Positions 6,615 through 15,300 are shown, counted from the stretch's first letter. The stretch is DNA of 45,261 bases from Chloroflexota bacterium (GCA_015478675.1 JADMIH010000013.1:1-45261); one strand, 5' to 3'. Numbers and translations: made by a program. The notes: generated from the sequence alone by a model not told the origin.

Positions 6615-8585
6615 ATGGATAACGAGTTGCAGATTGGCGGCAAAGAATCCACCACCATTTCACCCAGCAGGTCATACCCAACAGCCAATACGAGCCGCGC
6701 ATCACGTTTCACGTTTCATGTGTCACGTGTTCATTTCACCTTCCTCACCCTGTGGGTTCGCGCCCACTCCACAGCCCTTTCAGCATTGCTGGCGCTTACT
6801 CTCTTGTATATCGCTGCGCTTGTCGTTATGCCGCCCGATGCGCTGACGCAGCATGACACCGGAGCCAAGTATTTGCAGGTGCGTAATCTGCGCCTTACCC
6901 CGGCTGGCCTGGACTGGTCTATTAACTATCCTGCTCGGCCCCTTGATCCCAACTTGCAATTCGTACCCTTCAACCCGAAGCAGTATTACGTGGACAGCAA
7001 GGGGCGCATCTACCTACAGTGGCCTATTTTTCTGGGGCTGCTCACGCGCATTCCGTGGAAGATAATGGGCTTCTGGGGGCTGTATCTGGTGCCTCTGCTC
7101 GCGGGGCTGGGAACAGCGTTCGCTTCATACCTGCTGGCCCTCACAGTGGGGGTGCCCCGACGCATTGCATGGCTCGTGGTGCCTGTGGTGGGCCTGGCAA
7201 CACCCTTGTTTATCTATTCGCTCCTCTTCTTCGAGCATACGCTGGCCGCATTGCTCGTAACTCTAAGCTTGCTGGCTGCTGCCGCTGCGCTACAAAATGG
7301 TGGGCGGCTTACAGGGCGGATGGCGTTGAGCGCGGCTCTGCTGGCGGGGGCGATATACTTTCGCTCTGAGCTTTATATACTGGCTGTGGCGCTTGGGATC
7401 GGCCTCGCGCTGCTGGCGTGGCGGCGACATCTCCCGCGCCGCTCTCTTGCGCTCTGGCTGGCAACCTTTCTAGCTGCGCTGGCCCCTCTGTGGGCCTTTT
7501 ACGCAGTGAGCGAAGGCACTTTGCTCCCTCTACATGCTATGTGGTACTTCGCTGGAAGCGACAGCTCAGGGGCAGGCACTACCCTTCCAGGCCAATTCGA
7601 GCTGCCTGCGCTACGCTACATCGCTACAGCAGGCTGGCGCGTGGTGCCCGACTTCCTTTTTGGGCCATCAGCGCCACTGTCACCTGTGCTGCCTCTCTGG
7701 GCAGAGATAACGGGTCTGGCAGGCGTCGCTCTTTGTCTGATGGCCGCTCTTATGGGGCTGGTAAAGGGCGGCGCCACAATCGCGTGGCGTTTGGCTGCTT
7801 TTGCTCTGGGCCTCGCACTTATCGTCCTTACGACGGGAGCAACTCTACTTTCAGGCATGCCGTATTACAACTTGCACGGCTTCTTGCTCGCCGCTCCTTT
7901 TGTTGCGCTGGCGCTCTGGCCCGTGAGCGCTGCCGGAGCAAAAGAGCCTCACATTCCGGTCTTACCGGCGCAACTGCTCTATGGGGTCACACTGGCCTAC
8001 GTAGCTTTACACACGCTCATAATCAGCGCGTTCAGCGGGCTGGGGCCCATCAGCAGCCATGAGTGGGGCCAACGCTATCTTTTGCCTGCTTATCCCCCTC
8101 TGGCGGCGCTGGCGCTGCTGGCGCTGTGGCGTATCTGGGCCGCCTATGGGCAAGATATGCGCCTGCGTGCCTACACCGGAGCATGCATGGCCCTGGGGTG
8201 TGCCACTCTGCTTGTCGCGCTCGGCTTCAGTATGCGTGGATACGCTGTGTTGCATCAGGAGCGGGCGCAGGTGAATGCGTGGCGGGCGCTGGTGAAAGTG
8301 CTACCCGGCAGAGAGCCTATGGTGACCGATCTCTGGTGGCTGCCTCTCAACCTGGCAGCAGACTTCTATACCCGCCCAATGATGCTGGCCGACAGCAACG
8401 ACCGCCTGACAGCCTGGGCCAAACAGATGCAAGCCAAAGGTGTTACCTCCTTCGGCTTGATGACTAACAATCCCCGCATCTTGAGCGAGAGTTGGCAAAA
8501 GCAAATAGCAGGCCTGCGCGCCAATGGCCCGCCGCAAGAGAGCCAGGGTATGTACCTCCAGATGTACATAGTTGGCCCTAAGTAG
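6615..8585 (+). CDS. polytopic membrane protein, GT-C glycosyltransferase-like
   Basis: The protein has 656 residues with about ten or more hydrophobic helices beginning at ALSALLALTLLYIAALVVMP (about residues 55-75). The first extracytoplasmic loop contains TQHDTGAKY, placing an Asp where GT-C enzymes (polyprenyl-phosphate-sugar-dependent) have their catalytic acid. A soluble tail of about 110 residues follows the last helix. Function is inferred from topology and the loop-1 Asp; no substrate can be named. The first 45 residues are odd: they are encoded by repeat-like DNA (TCACGTTTCACGTTTCATG) and no ribosome-binding site precedes 6615. The true start may be internal, for example GTG at 6720. 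Confidence 0.75.
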   Translation: MDNELQIGGKESTTISPSRSYPTANTSRASRFTFHVSRVHFTFLTLWVRAHSTALSALLALTLLYIAALVVMPPDALTQHDTGAKYLQVRNLRLTPAGLDWSINYPARPLDPNLQFVPFNPKQYYVDSKGRIYLQWPIFLGLLTRIPWKIMGFWGLYLVPLLAGLGTAFASYLLALTVGVPRRIAWLVVPVVGLATPLFIYSLLFFEHTLAALLVTLSLLAAAAALQNGGRLTGRMALSAALLAGAIYFRSELYILAVALGIGLALLAWRRHLPRRSLALWLATFLAALAPLWAFYAVSEGTLLPLHAMWYFAGSDSSGAGTTLPGQFELPALRYIATAGWRVVPDFLFGPSAPLSPVLPLWAEITGLAGVALCLMAALMGLVKGGATIAWRLAAFALGLALIVLTTGATLLSGMPYYNLHGFLLAAPFVALALWPVSAAGAKEPHIPVLPAQLLYGVTLAYVALHTLIISAFSGLGPISSHEWGQRYLLPAYPPLAALALLALWRIWAAYGQDMRLRAYTGACMALGCATLLVALGFSMRGYAVLHQERAQVNAWRALVKVLPGREPMVTDLWWLPLNLAADFYTRPMMLADSNDRLTAWAKQMQAKGVTSFGLMTNNPRILSESWQKQIAGLRANGPPQESQGMYLQMYIVGPK

Positions 8586-8586
8586 A

Positions 8587-8930
8587 AGCCTTCTTTGAAG
8601 CCCTCCGACCGGAGGCTTCCACGAGTAGCTCTTTGCAGAAGGTTCAATCATCTTTTACGTCAGGGTAGTCAAACCCCCTTCCCCTATGGGAAGGAGGGAA
8701 TAAATTAGATGAAAAGCCCCCCACTCATGGAGAGAGGGTTGGGGTGGGGTCTTGCCGTAGTACAGCATTGGGGAATCGTAATTGAGGCTGGAGAGAAAAA
8801 CTACCCTTAAAAGTCGCGCCATAGCAGAATACAAAGGGGCACAATAGCATCTGAGCCGGGACATACTGTCAAAAGACCACGTAGAAGCTGGCGTGTTGGC
8901 TTGCCAATATGTTGAGCTTGCCCTGACCTT
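8587..8930. other. intergenic region with degenerate repeats
   Basis: A GC-rich hairpin (GAAGCCCTCC/GGAGGCTTC, about 8600-8623) follows the membrane protein but lacks a T-run. The stretch 8665-8770 resembles 33820-33905: CCTTCCC..GGAAGG, then GGGAATAAATTAGAT, GGGTTGGGGTGGGG. I see no gene. Confidence 0.4.
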
Positions 8931-9296
8931 CTATAGCTCAGGCGTCTGGAGAAAGCTGCCATCGGAAGCGCGGCGTGCATGCCTTTGCGCTACTATGGCA
9001 CCGCGATTTAGAGGGCCGTAGATATGGGGGTATATCTCCTCGGGGTCTTCATATTTTATGGGGCTGCTTATCTTCTCTTTATCGAGGTAGAGCACATAGA
9101 AGCCACGAGGGTCGTCGCGGTAATGCAGGTTAGCAACCTTGATCATGTTAGCAGCGCCATCGGTGCAGTGGATAAAACCTTCCTGCTCATAGCTTGGTGG
9201 CGTGTAATCTGCCGCCGGGTCCAGGCTGTCGAAGAAGTCAACGGGTGTATAGTGGAATGTGTATCGTGGTTTATCTTTCACAACGACCTCCGGCAA
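8931..9296 (-). CDS. DUF952 family protein
   Basis: This 121-residue protein matches the DUF952 pattern: an N-terminal FHYTP segment, EGFIHCTDGA at about residues 38-47, NLHYRDD and a C-terminal YPHIYGPLNRGAIVA block. The family resembles glutathione-S-transferase-neighbouring small enzymes of unknown activity; no reaction can be assigned. It begins 18 nt downstream of the tmk stop codon and is almost certainly co-transcribed with it. Confidence 0.85.
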   Translation of the reverse strand: MPEVVVKDKPRYTFHYTPVDFFDSLDPAADYTPPSYEQEGFIHCTDGAANMIKVANLHYRDDPRGFYVLYLDKEKISSPIKYEDPEEIYPHIYGPLNRGAIVAQRHARRASDGSFLQTPEL

Positions 9297-9313
9297 CGTG
9301 TGAGTGGGGTAGA

Positions 9314-9958
9314 TTACTCAGCTTTAGCAGCCATTATCCGCAAGGTCTTTTCCAGGATAGTCGCAGCTACAACACCCACCGCCAGGGTAGCATCCACAGT
9401 AACAACCTCCTCGCCCGACCGTCGCATCTCGTCAACTAGCATTCTGTAGTTAGCATAGATTGGCCGCAACCGCTCTTCGCTTTCGTATAGCTCTATATAC
9501 TGGCCGCGGTGCGCTATGCGTGCCTGGCTAACTTCAGGAGGTGCATCCAAAAAGAAGGTGATGTCCGGGGCGATTGAGCGGCTGTTGATTGCCTGCACCC
9601 ACTCTTGTCCCAGGGTGTTGCCCTGATAAGCATAAGAGGAGAGGCGATAACGGTCGCATATCACGTGGGTCCCCCCTTCGAGACGCGGCACGATGTCGGC
9701 CCGCAGGTGGTCAAGGCGATCAGCGGCAAGGAGGAGAGCGAGCACATCGTCTCCCACAGGCTGAGAAGGCGGGTAAACAAGGCGATGCGACAGAGCCTGG
9801 CGTATAACCGAGCCTACAGGCCCAGCGGTAGGCTCCTTTGTTTCTATAGCCTTGATGCCACGACCCGCCAACCCTGAGCGTAAGAGTGCCGTCTGCGTGC
9901 TGATTCCCGCCCCATCCGGCCCCTCAAGCACAATAAACAGCCCGCGTCCCACCACCAT
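9314..9958 (-). CDS. tmk: thymidylate kinase with an altered Walker A motif
   Basis: This 214-residue protein has the length and motif order of dTMP kinase, which phosphorylates dTMP to dTDP. These are FIVLEGPDGAG at the N-terminus, DRYRLSSYAYQG at about residues 100-111, and a LID/C-terminal region with ELYESEERLRPIYANY. The P-loop reads GPDGAGIST, so the ATP-contacting Lys of GxxGxGKST is Ile (codon ATC, read directly from the complement). Other key motifs look intact. From memory, some dTMP kinase homologues carry Thr here, so the change may be tolerated, or the protein may act on another nucleotide or be inactive. ATG 9958 has AGAGAGG just upstream and a strong promoter. It is followed by the DUF952 gene. 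Confidence 0.85.
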   Translation of the reverse strand: MVVGRGLFIVLEGPDGAGISTQTALLRSGLAGRGIKAIETKEPTAGPVGSVIRQALSHRLVYPPSQPVGDDVLALLLAADRLDHLRADIVPRLEGGTHVICDRYRLSSYAYQGNTLGQEWVQAINSRSIAPDITFFLDAPPEVSQARIAHRGQYIELYESEERLRPIYANYRMLVDEMRRSGEEVVTVDATLAVGVVAATILEKTLRIMAAKAE

Positions 9959-9985
9959 AACAACCTCTCTACTAATGATAGCTTG

Positions 9986-10014
9986 ATTATAGATGCGCCT
10001 GTGTAGACAGTCAA
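9986..10014 (-). promoter_or_regulatory. promoter of tmk
   Basis: On the minus strand: TTGACT (10009-10014), a 17-bp spacer, TATAAT (9986-9991). The expected start near 9979 gives a leader of about 20 nt with AGAGAGG before the ATG. Confidence 0.75.
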
Positions 10015-10028
10015 GAAGCGGACGCGGG

Positions 10029-10215
10029 GTAACTGTTCAGAGTTAGAGTGGAGCAATCTTCCTGGGGTATCTGGGCGGGTGTACCCGCCCTCACCTCATG
10101 CCCCCTCTCCCACAATGGGAGAGGGGGCATGAGGTGAGGGTACGTAAGGGTAGGTGAGGGTACGCCTCCACAGCTTCTCCTTGCAGATTGCTCCACCTCA
10201 ACTCTGCACACTTAC
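10029..10215. repeat. MITE copy 3 with IS66-type ends
   Basis: Starts GTAACTGTTCAGAGTTAGAG and ends CTCTGCACACTTAC. The internal palindrome uses CCCTCACCTCATGCCCCCTC. No matching 8-bp flank was found, so this copy may be recombined. It fills the gap between the tmk promoter and the tRNA-Arg promoter. Confidence 0.75.
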
Positions 10216-10249
10216 GTTTTGCGTAAAGCTAGCAATTTAAAAAGAGATG

Positions 10250-10258
10250 TGCTATAAT
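10250..10258 (+). promoter_or_regulatory. extended -10 promoter of the tRNA cluster
   Basis: TGC-TATAAT (TATAAT at 10253-10258) lies 22 bp before the first tRNA nucleotide. No good -35 is seen at the standard distance. Confidence 0.55.
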
Positions 10259-10280
10259 CGTAAAGCTTATAGTGATCCGT

Positions 10281-10353
10281 GTGGCTGTAGCTCAGTGGAT
10301 AGAGCGTTGGGTTGCGGACTCAAAGGTCGGGGGTTCGAGCCCCTCCAGCCACG
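10281..10353 (+). tRNA. tRNA-Arg (anticodon GCG)
   Basis: Acceptor GTGGCTG/CAGCCAC, D arm GCTC...GAGC, anticodon arm TTGGG-TTGCGGA-CTCAA with GCG, and a T arm closing GGTTCGAGCCC. CCA is not encoded. Confidence 0.92.
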
Positions 10354-10357
10354 CAAC

Positions 10358-10385
10358 AGCCGACCCAACGGTCGGCTTTCTTTTT
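10358..10385 (+). terminator. intrinsic terminator after tRNA-Arg
   Basis: Hairpin AGCCGACC-CAAC-GGTCGGCT followed by TTCTTTTT, ending directly at the first base of the next tRNA. Confidence 0.75.
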
Positions 10386-10478
10386 GGAGAGGTGTCCGAG
10401 CGGTTGAAGGAGCTCGTCTCGAAAACGAGTAAGGGTTTGAAAAGCTCTTCGTGGGTTCGAATCCCACCCTCTCCGCCA
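10386..10478 (+). tRNA. tRNA-Ser (anticodon CGA)
   Basis: Acceptor GGAGAGG/CCTCTCC with encoded GCCA end, anticodon arm CTCGT-CTCGAAA-ACGAG, and a long class-II variable arm, as expected for serine. Confidence 0.93.
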
Positions 10479-10559
10479 ATCTTCACAATAAAGGGATTCC
10501 TGGATCACGCTCCATTTAGTGAGAAGACCCGGAGAGTGAATTAGGGGTCCGAAACGCCT

Positions 10560-10647
10560 GGAGAGGTCGCCTAGTGGCCTAGGGCGCTCGCCTGGAAAGC
10601 GGGTACGGGGAAACTCGTCGTGGGTTCGAATCCCACCCTCTCCGCCA
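10560..10647 (+). tRNA. tRNA-Ser (anticodon GGA)
   Basis: Acceptor GGAGAGG/CCTCTCC with encoded GCCA, anticodon loop CTGGAAA, and a long variable arm. The acceptor and T arms are identical to those of the preceding tRNA-Ser. Confidence 0.93.
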
Positions 10648-10715
10648 TCTGAAGATCGGCTTGCCGTGCAAAGAGATGGTCGTTGTAAGCACTCTTTGCG
10701 ACCAGGGTAAATGGT

Positions 10716-10760
10716 GGAGAATAAGCACTCACATACAGGTGAGTGCTTATTCTCCTTCCT
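10716..10760 (+). terminator. strong hairpin after the tRNA cluster
   Basis: A perfect 17-bp stem (GGAGAATAAGCACTCAC with its inverse, loop ATACAG) at 10716-10755 is followed by TTCCTG. The U-run is poor, so it may be a processing or termination structure. Confidence 0.55.
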
Positions 10761-10859
10761 GAATGGAAACCTCCTCTGTAAAGCGCAAATCGACATAAGC
10801 TTGGCCCGCACGTGCCCCATTACCCCCTTCCAAGCACAGGGTTGCCCAACGTGTTACGT

Positions 10860-11000
10860 GTAAATGTTCAGACTCAGGGTGGAGGGGCTAGCTTAGCCCC
10901 CTCTCCCTTCATGGGGGAGGGGCATGGGGTGAGGGCAGATGGCGCAACACCCGCACAGCTACTCCTTGCAGATTGCTACACCCCAACTCTGAACTCTTAC
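10860..11000. repeat. MITE copy 4 with IS66-type ends
   Basis: Starts GTAAATGTTCAGACTCAGGG and ends CAACTCTGAACTCTTAC. It is flanked by the direct repeat TGTTACGT (10852-10859 and 11001-11008), extendable to 9 bp. This is the cleanest target duplication besides copies 1 and 2. Confidence 0.9.
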
Positions 11001-11014
11001 TGTTACGTGCTGTA

Positions 11015-11043
11015 TTGACACTCTGAGTGGTCGTGTCTATAAT
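11015..11043 (+). promoter_or_regulatory. consensus promoter of the zinc-ribbon repeat protein gene
   Basis: TTGACA (11015-11020), exactly 17 bp, TATAAT (11038-11043). The start expected near 11050 gives a 55-nt leader. Confidence 0.85.
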
Positions 11044-11104
11044 CAGAGATATACTGTAGTGAACAAGTACTCATCTGGAACCACCAAGAAAAGGATCAGC
11101 CTCT

Positions 11105-14100
11105 GTGAGTACTGAAATAGTACATTGCCCTCTTTGCGATAACCAGATGTTTATTGACGTGCCCTCCTGTACGGTGTGTGGCACTCCCAATCCACATTGG
11201 CGATCCCTGGTGGAAGCTGCACCCGGCGTTGAGGTTCGTGAGCCCGAGGGTTCCTTTCCTATTGAAGATGCCGAAGGTGCGATGCCCGTAACGGCAGAAG
11301 CTTCTGCCCAGGCGGAAGGCACTCCAAACAGCGATGACACGCAGTTTATCTCCCCGGAGTTTGACCTTTCGGCCTTCTTTGCTCCTATGCAAGAGACGGA
11401 TGTCACCCAGAGTCGTTCAGATCAAGACCCAACTCTCGCACCTGAGCTCGATCTTTCCGCGCTCTTCGCTGACTTCGATAGCAGCGATTCTGCCGGTGAG
11501 GCCGGCGATCCTGTTGTAGCTTCTAGCATTGCTCAGGATGGTACCGGTGATACTCCTCCTGTTCAAGAGGCGCCCCATTACTCCGTCCAGCACGCAGAAG
11601 GCTTACAGGGTTCCGACCCCGCCTTTCCCGAGTACGTTTTTTCTCCCCTCTTTACTCAGTCGCAGGGATTCGATGTAGCGTCAGAGCAGGAAATCATCGA
11701 GAGTGAGAAGCCCGCGCAACCTGTAACTGTAACACTGGTAGCCGAAACTGCTCCACCGGTCGCTCCTACAAGCGACGCAGAAGCGGCGGAAGAGGCACGC
11801 TTTACGCCCTATCCCGCTGCCCTCGAAGCAGGCGCGGAGCCATTGGCTGTTAGTGATGAGGCGTTGCCCGCTGATCCGTCTTTAGAACCGAATGCGATTG
11901 CATATCTTGCAGAGATAACACCTTCCGAAGAGTTTGACGGCATAGAGGCAGCTGCGGTTAGCGAAGAGTCGGAAGAAGTGGAAGATGGAGGGATAGAATC
12001 GCCCCCATTGGCCCCTTCCGCAGAGCCTGTTTTGGCCGCGGCCGAGGTTGAGACGCCTGGCCTTAGTGGTGAGCTGACTGAGATAGGCGTCGCGGGGCAG
12101 TTGTCGGCACTTTCTGTGCAAGAAGCGATGCCGCAAGGTGTGCCCTCTGCACCAACTCCCTCGGCTGAGATTTACGTAGCGGAAGAAGTGCCCGCCGCGC
12201 CCGCGCTCACTGAGCCTGAACTCAGCGAGCGTCTGCCCATATTCGATGCGGAGGGATACGACCTGCCGCTGCCCAATGAGCAGGTAGAGCGGGAAGACGC
12301 CACCTTGTATGGCTTCGATATGGCTCCTGAGCAGAGTGTCGGCGATTTACCTGCTGATTTACAGGCCGAGAATGTGCTTGCTGCCGAAGATGTAGAGAAG
12401 ACAGCCACTCCAATTAAGGCTGCTGGGGAGCCAGGTGAAACCACTGAGATTACGCCGTCTGTGCCGGGCGCTTTATTCGATAGCGAGTATAACCCTGACA
12501 CGGCGGAGATAGAGTCCTCTCGAAGACCGCAACTCGAAGCTGACGAAGCTTTTGTTGAGGAGCATGCCGTTGAGGCTTACTCACCCACAGGCGAAATGTC
12601 TACCCAACTGGATGCTGCTGCGCTGGAAGTTGAACCACAGGGGCGCGAAGAAATAGGGGGCGAGGCGCAGGTTGAAACTTCTATAGCCGTCGAGCTGCCG
12701 GAAATCGTTTCTGAGCCTCAGATATCATATGAAGTGCAGGAGGAGCAGGCCGCACTCCACGAGGTTGTTCCGGCATCCTCCCAGGTTGAGGATGAGGAGG
12801 GCGCATCTCAGCAGCCCCAACTTGTCTCGACTTCATTCGATCACCAGGCACTCCTTGCTGATGTTGGCGATGCGAGTAGTGCGCCTGCCTCTGTAGACGA
12901 GTTGTCTACCGGGGCAATAGAGGCTCCAGACGAAAACAGGGCTGATTGGCCTACTCAGGAGCAGGAGCCTGCTTGTTCAGGGTACGACGGCTCTGATGTT
13001 GTGCCTGCTACGCCTGACGTATCACCTGTCATAGCTGATGAGGCGGTGGATGAACAGTTAGAAGGGGCAGCCCTACAGGAGTCAGCCGTCACGGAAGCGC
13101 CTTCCGCCACAGAGCCGGAGGTAACCCCCTATGTTATTGCTCCGCAGAGAGCGGTCGCACCGAGTAGCACAACCGGCGCCGTGGCGCATGCAGAGCCTAC
13201 CTACAGGAATAAGCAGGCGCCACTGACAGAGAATAACCCCGGTGCAAGCCTCTCAGCGCCATATGCAGATGTACAAGCTCCTGCTGTAGATATTCCCTCC
13301 ACCTCAACTGAGGAGGTTGTCTCCCCTGGCTTTGAGCAGCCGGAGGAAGCAACAGCGCCTGCTGATGATGCGCCAGCACTGTTCAGTCCTGGGGCGACGG
13401 AGTATGCTGCCTTCTCTCTGCCGCCCGCGCAACCTGTTGATGTTGTGTCTCATGGAGATAGTCTCGTTGAGCCGAGGGAGCCTCTAGCCGAGCAGCCACC
13501 GGCCCCTGGCCGCGTTGATGATGCGGAGCCTGGCGTTGCTTCGGAGCTTGACCTCTCCCACCTGTTTGAGGCCATACCCGATCAAGCCGTTATTGACACT
13601 GTTGCGCCGCCTGCCGAGGAGCAAGTAGCTCCCACCCAGGCTGTGCAGGTGGTTAGGTGCCGGGTATGTGACAATCAGACGCCTGTGGGCGTGCAATTCT
13701 GTCAGGTGTGCGGCAGTGTGATGCCACAACCTATCTTCTATAATGAAGTGTATGTTGAGGAGCCTGATGTAGAAGAAATCGCCCCAGAACCGCAACAACC
13801 TGAGCCTCAGCAGCAGGCCGCCCAGCGTATTTTTACGGTGCCTGTGCAAAGCGAGCGCACGCCTCTATACCGGGCCCCTGTCTGGGAGCCAGGCATGCCC
13901 AGGCCAAAGCCCGGCACGCCCGAATACGAGGCTATGGCTCGTGCAGCATTAGAGCAGGCGCATAACGGTATCGCGGGTTCGATCCCGCCACCTACGCCCT
14001 CTTCTTCTCAGCCTGCTTTTGCCCCGCAACCAACGGAAAATCAACCGCCCCCGCAAACTCCATCGTGGATACCGGGTATGCCCAGGCCAAAGCCCGGCAC

Positions 14101-14467
14101 GCCCGAATATGAGGCCATGGCTCGTGCAGCGCTGGGCCAGAGAGATGTCTCGCCTGCTACCACGCCGCCCTCAGCCCCCGCACAATCACCAGTTTGGACA
14201 TCAGGCGCGCCCAGGCCAAAGCCCGGCACGCCTGAGTATGAGGCTATGGCTCGTGCAGCATTAGAGCAGGCGCATAACGGCAACAGCCTACCACCCCAGG
14301 GATCTACGCCCCCAGGTGGATACACGCCGCCCGGTGGGCAGCCTGCCGACTACTTTTCGGCGCTTCTCCCTCCGGGTGCGCCCAGGCCAAAGCCCGGCAC
14401 GCCTGAGTATGAGGAGCTTGTACGCCGTGCCCTCAACTTGCAGCGCGGACTGCGCGATGAGGGTTAG
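11105..14467 (+). CDS. large acidic, Pro/Glu/Ala-rich protein with two zinc ribbons and repeats
   Basis: I do not recognise this 1120-residue protein. It starts at GTG with AAGGA upstream. Residues 8-25 form a zinc ribbon (C8-x2-C11...C22-x2-C25). A second one with identical spacing is at 852-869 (CRVC...CQVC). Between them is a low-complexity acidic region without membrane helices or signal peptide. A short motif, E-[FL]-D-L-S-x-[LF]-F, recurs at 84-92, 113-121 and 813-821, with a weaker copy at 175-183. The C-terminal 190 residues hold four copies of [MA]-PRPKPGTPEYE (from 931, 992, 1035 and 1092) joined by Pro/Gln-rich linkers. The first 25 residues match the ribbon of the next gene in Cys positions. 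The design suggests a cytoplasmic scaffold or docking protein that folds little by itself; this is inference. Confidence 0.85.
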   Translation: MSTEIVHCPLCDNQMFIDVPSCTVCGTPNPHWRSLVEAAPGVEVREPEGSFPIEDAEGAMPVTAEASAQAEGTPNSDDTQFISPEFDLSAFFAPMQETDVTQSRSDQDPTLAPELDLSALFADFDSSDSAGEAGDPVVASSIAQDGTGDTPPVQEAPHYSVQHAEGLQGSDPAFPEYVFSPLFTQSQGFDVASEQEIIESEKPAQPVTVTLVAETAPPVAPTSDAEAAEEARFTPYPAALEAGAEPLAVSDEALPADPSLEPNAIAYLAEITPSEEFDGIEAAAVSEESEEVEDGGIESPPLAPSAEPVLAAAEVETPGLSGELTEIGVAGQLSALSVQEAMPQGVPSAPTPSAEIYVAEEVPAAPALTEPELSERLPIFDAEGYDLPLPNEQVEREDATLYGFDMAPEQSVGDLPADLQAENVLAAEDVEKTATPIKAAGEPGETTEITPSVPGALFDSEYNPDTAEIESSRRPQLEADEAFVEEHAVEAYSPTGEMSTQLDAAALEVEPQGREEIGGEAQVETSIAVELPEIVSEPQISYEVQEEQAALHEVVPASSQVEDEEGASQQPQLVSTSFDHQALLADVGDASSAPASVDELSTGAIEAPDENRADWPTQEQEPACSGYDGSDVVPATPDVSPVIADEAVDEQLEGAALQESAVTEAPSATEPEVTPYVIAPQRAVAPSSTTGAVAHAEPTYRNKQAPLTENNPGASLSAPYADVQAPAVDIPSTSTEEVVSPGFEQPEEATAPADDAPALFSPGATEYAAFSLPPAQPVDVVSHGDSLVEPREPLAEQPPAPGRVDDAEPGVASELDLSHLFEAIPDQAVIDTVAPPAEEQVAPTQAVQVVRCRVCDNQTPVGVQFCQVCGSVMPQPIFYNEVYVEEPDVEEIAPEPQQPEPQQQAAQRIFTVPVQSERTPLYRAPVWEPGMPRPKPGTPEYEAMARAALEQAHNGIAGSIPPPTPSSSQPAFAPQPTENQPPPQTPSWIPGMPRPKPGTPEYEAMARAALGQRDVSPATTPPSAPAQSPVWTSGAPRPKPGTPEYEAMARAALEQAHNGNSLPPQGSTPPGGYTPPGGQPADYFSALLPPGAPRPKPGTPEYEELVRRALNLQRGLRDEG
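13895..14440 (+). repeat. four coding repeats of the PRPKPGTPEYE motif
   Basis: Four near-identical DNA blocks of about 45 bp (from 13895, 14078, 14207 and 14378), each containing CCCAGGCCAAAGCCCGGCAC, encode PRPKPGTPEYEAMARAAL or a variant. The near-identity at DNA level indicates recent internal duplication. Confidence 0.9.
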
Positions 14468-14574
14468 CAGCCAATCGTAGCGCGTATTGCATGGTGTGTG
14501 TTGGATCAGGGTAATACCTCTTTATCCGTAACTCCCTGCACAATACGCAACATATAGGAGAGATGTGAAGTTAT

Positions 14575-15300
14575 ATGAGCGTCGAAAATGTAACCTGCCT
14601 TGCTTGCGGAAACTCTATGCCTGCTTCTGCTCGCTTTTGTCCGAATTGCGGCTACGCCAACGCCGATGTTGCGCCCACCCCATCTGAGGAGGCTGCTGTA
14701 ATTCAGCCCCCAGCACCAGACAGCGGCAGCCCCATGATTGACATAACCGATAGATCGGGGCTACCGTATACCCCGCCAGCACCTGCGGGCCCTGCCGGGC
14801 CTGCGCCCGGAGCATGGCAGCCGGGGCAGTATAACAGCGGCAGCGTTTACACCCCGCCTCCCTCCAACCTGGCACCGCAGCTTCAGCCTCAATATGCACC
14901 GCCTCCGCAGCAGTACTCTCAGACGCAGAGCTTTCAGCAACAAGGCATGCAAGTGCAGCCGCCTGCACAGAGTTTGCCTGAATACTCACAGGCTCCACTC
15001 AACCGCCAGTATCAGCCTCAGGCGGGTTTAGCAGGCGCCTCGCCGCGAGACCCCACGATAGCGCTGCTGCTCGAATTGCTGGGCTATATAGGTTTTCTCG
15101 GCATAGGCCACATTTATGCCGGGCGCACAGCCAGAGGCATAGCCTTGCTGGTGGGTTGGTGGGTGTACGTCGGGCTTTCGGCGGTGCTCACGCTTCTGCT
15201 GATAGGCTGCCTCATGCTCTTTGCAGGGTTGGCGGTGCCTATTCTTTCGGGTTTATGGGTCAAAAATGAGCTTGATAAGGAGCGGCTTAGGGGTTGGTGA
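14575..15300 (+). CDS. zinc-ribbon, Pro/Gln-rich linker and TM2-like membrane domain protein
   Basis: This 241-residue protein has three parts. Residues 1-25 are a zinc ribbon with Cys 8, 11, 22 and 25, the same positions as in the upstream 1120-residue protein. Residues 30-150 are rich in Pro, Gln and Tyr and probably disordered. From about 158 a TM2-like domain (LLGYIGFLGIGHIYAGRTARGIALLVGWW) gives two to three membrane helices and ends in a short charged tail. The protein would be membrane-anchored with the ribbon in the cytoplasm. It starts 107 bp after the upstream gene without a clear terminator between them, so the pair probably works together. GGAGAG lies 14 nt upstream of the ATG, rather far. 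Function is unknown. Confidence 0.85.
   Translation: MSVENVTCLACGNSMPASARFCPNCGYANADVAPTPSEEAAVIQPPAPDSGSPMIDITDRSGLPYTPPAPAGPAGPAPGAWQPGQYNSGSVYTPPPSNLAPQLQPQYAPPPQQYSQTQSFQQQGMQVQPPAQSLPEYSQAPLNRQYQPQAGLAGASPRDPTIALLLELLGYIGFLGIGHIYAGRTARGIALLVGWWVYVGLSAVLTLLLIGCLMLFAGLAVPILSGLWVKNELDKERLRGW

Noticed and set aside
10479..10559. A further tRNA between the two tRNA-Ser genes
   Set aside because: No cloverleaf or T-arm sequence could be formed.
10716..10755. Tandem palindromic GC-rich repeats such as this hairpin as a CRISPR array
   Set aside because: There is only one unit, with no regularly spaced direct repeats or unique spacers; the many similar GC-rich blocks are MITE cores.
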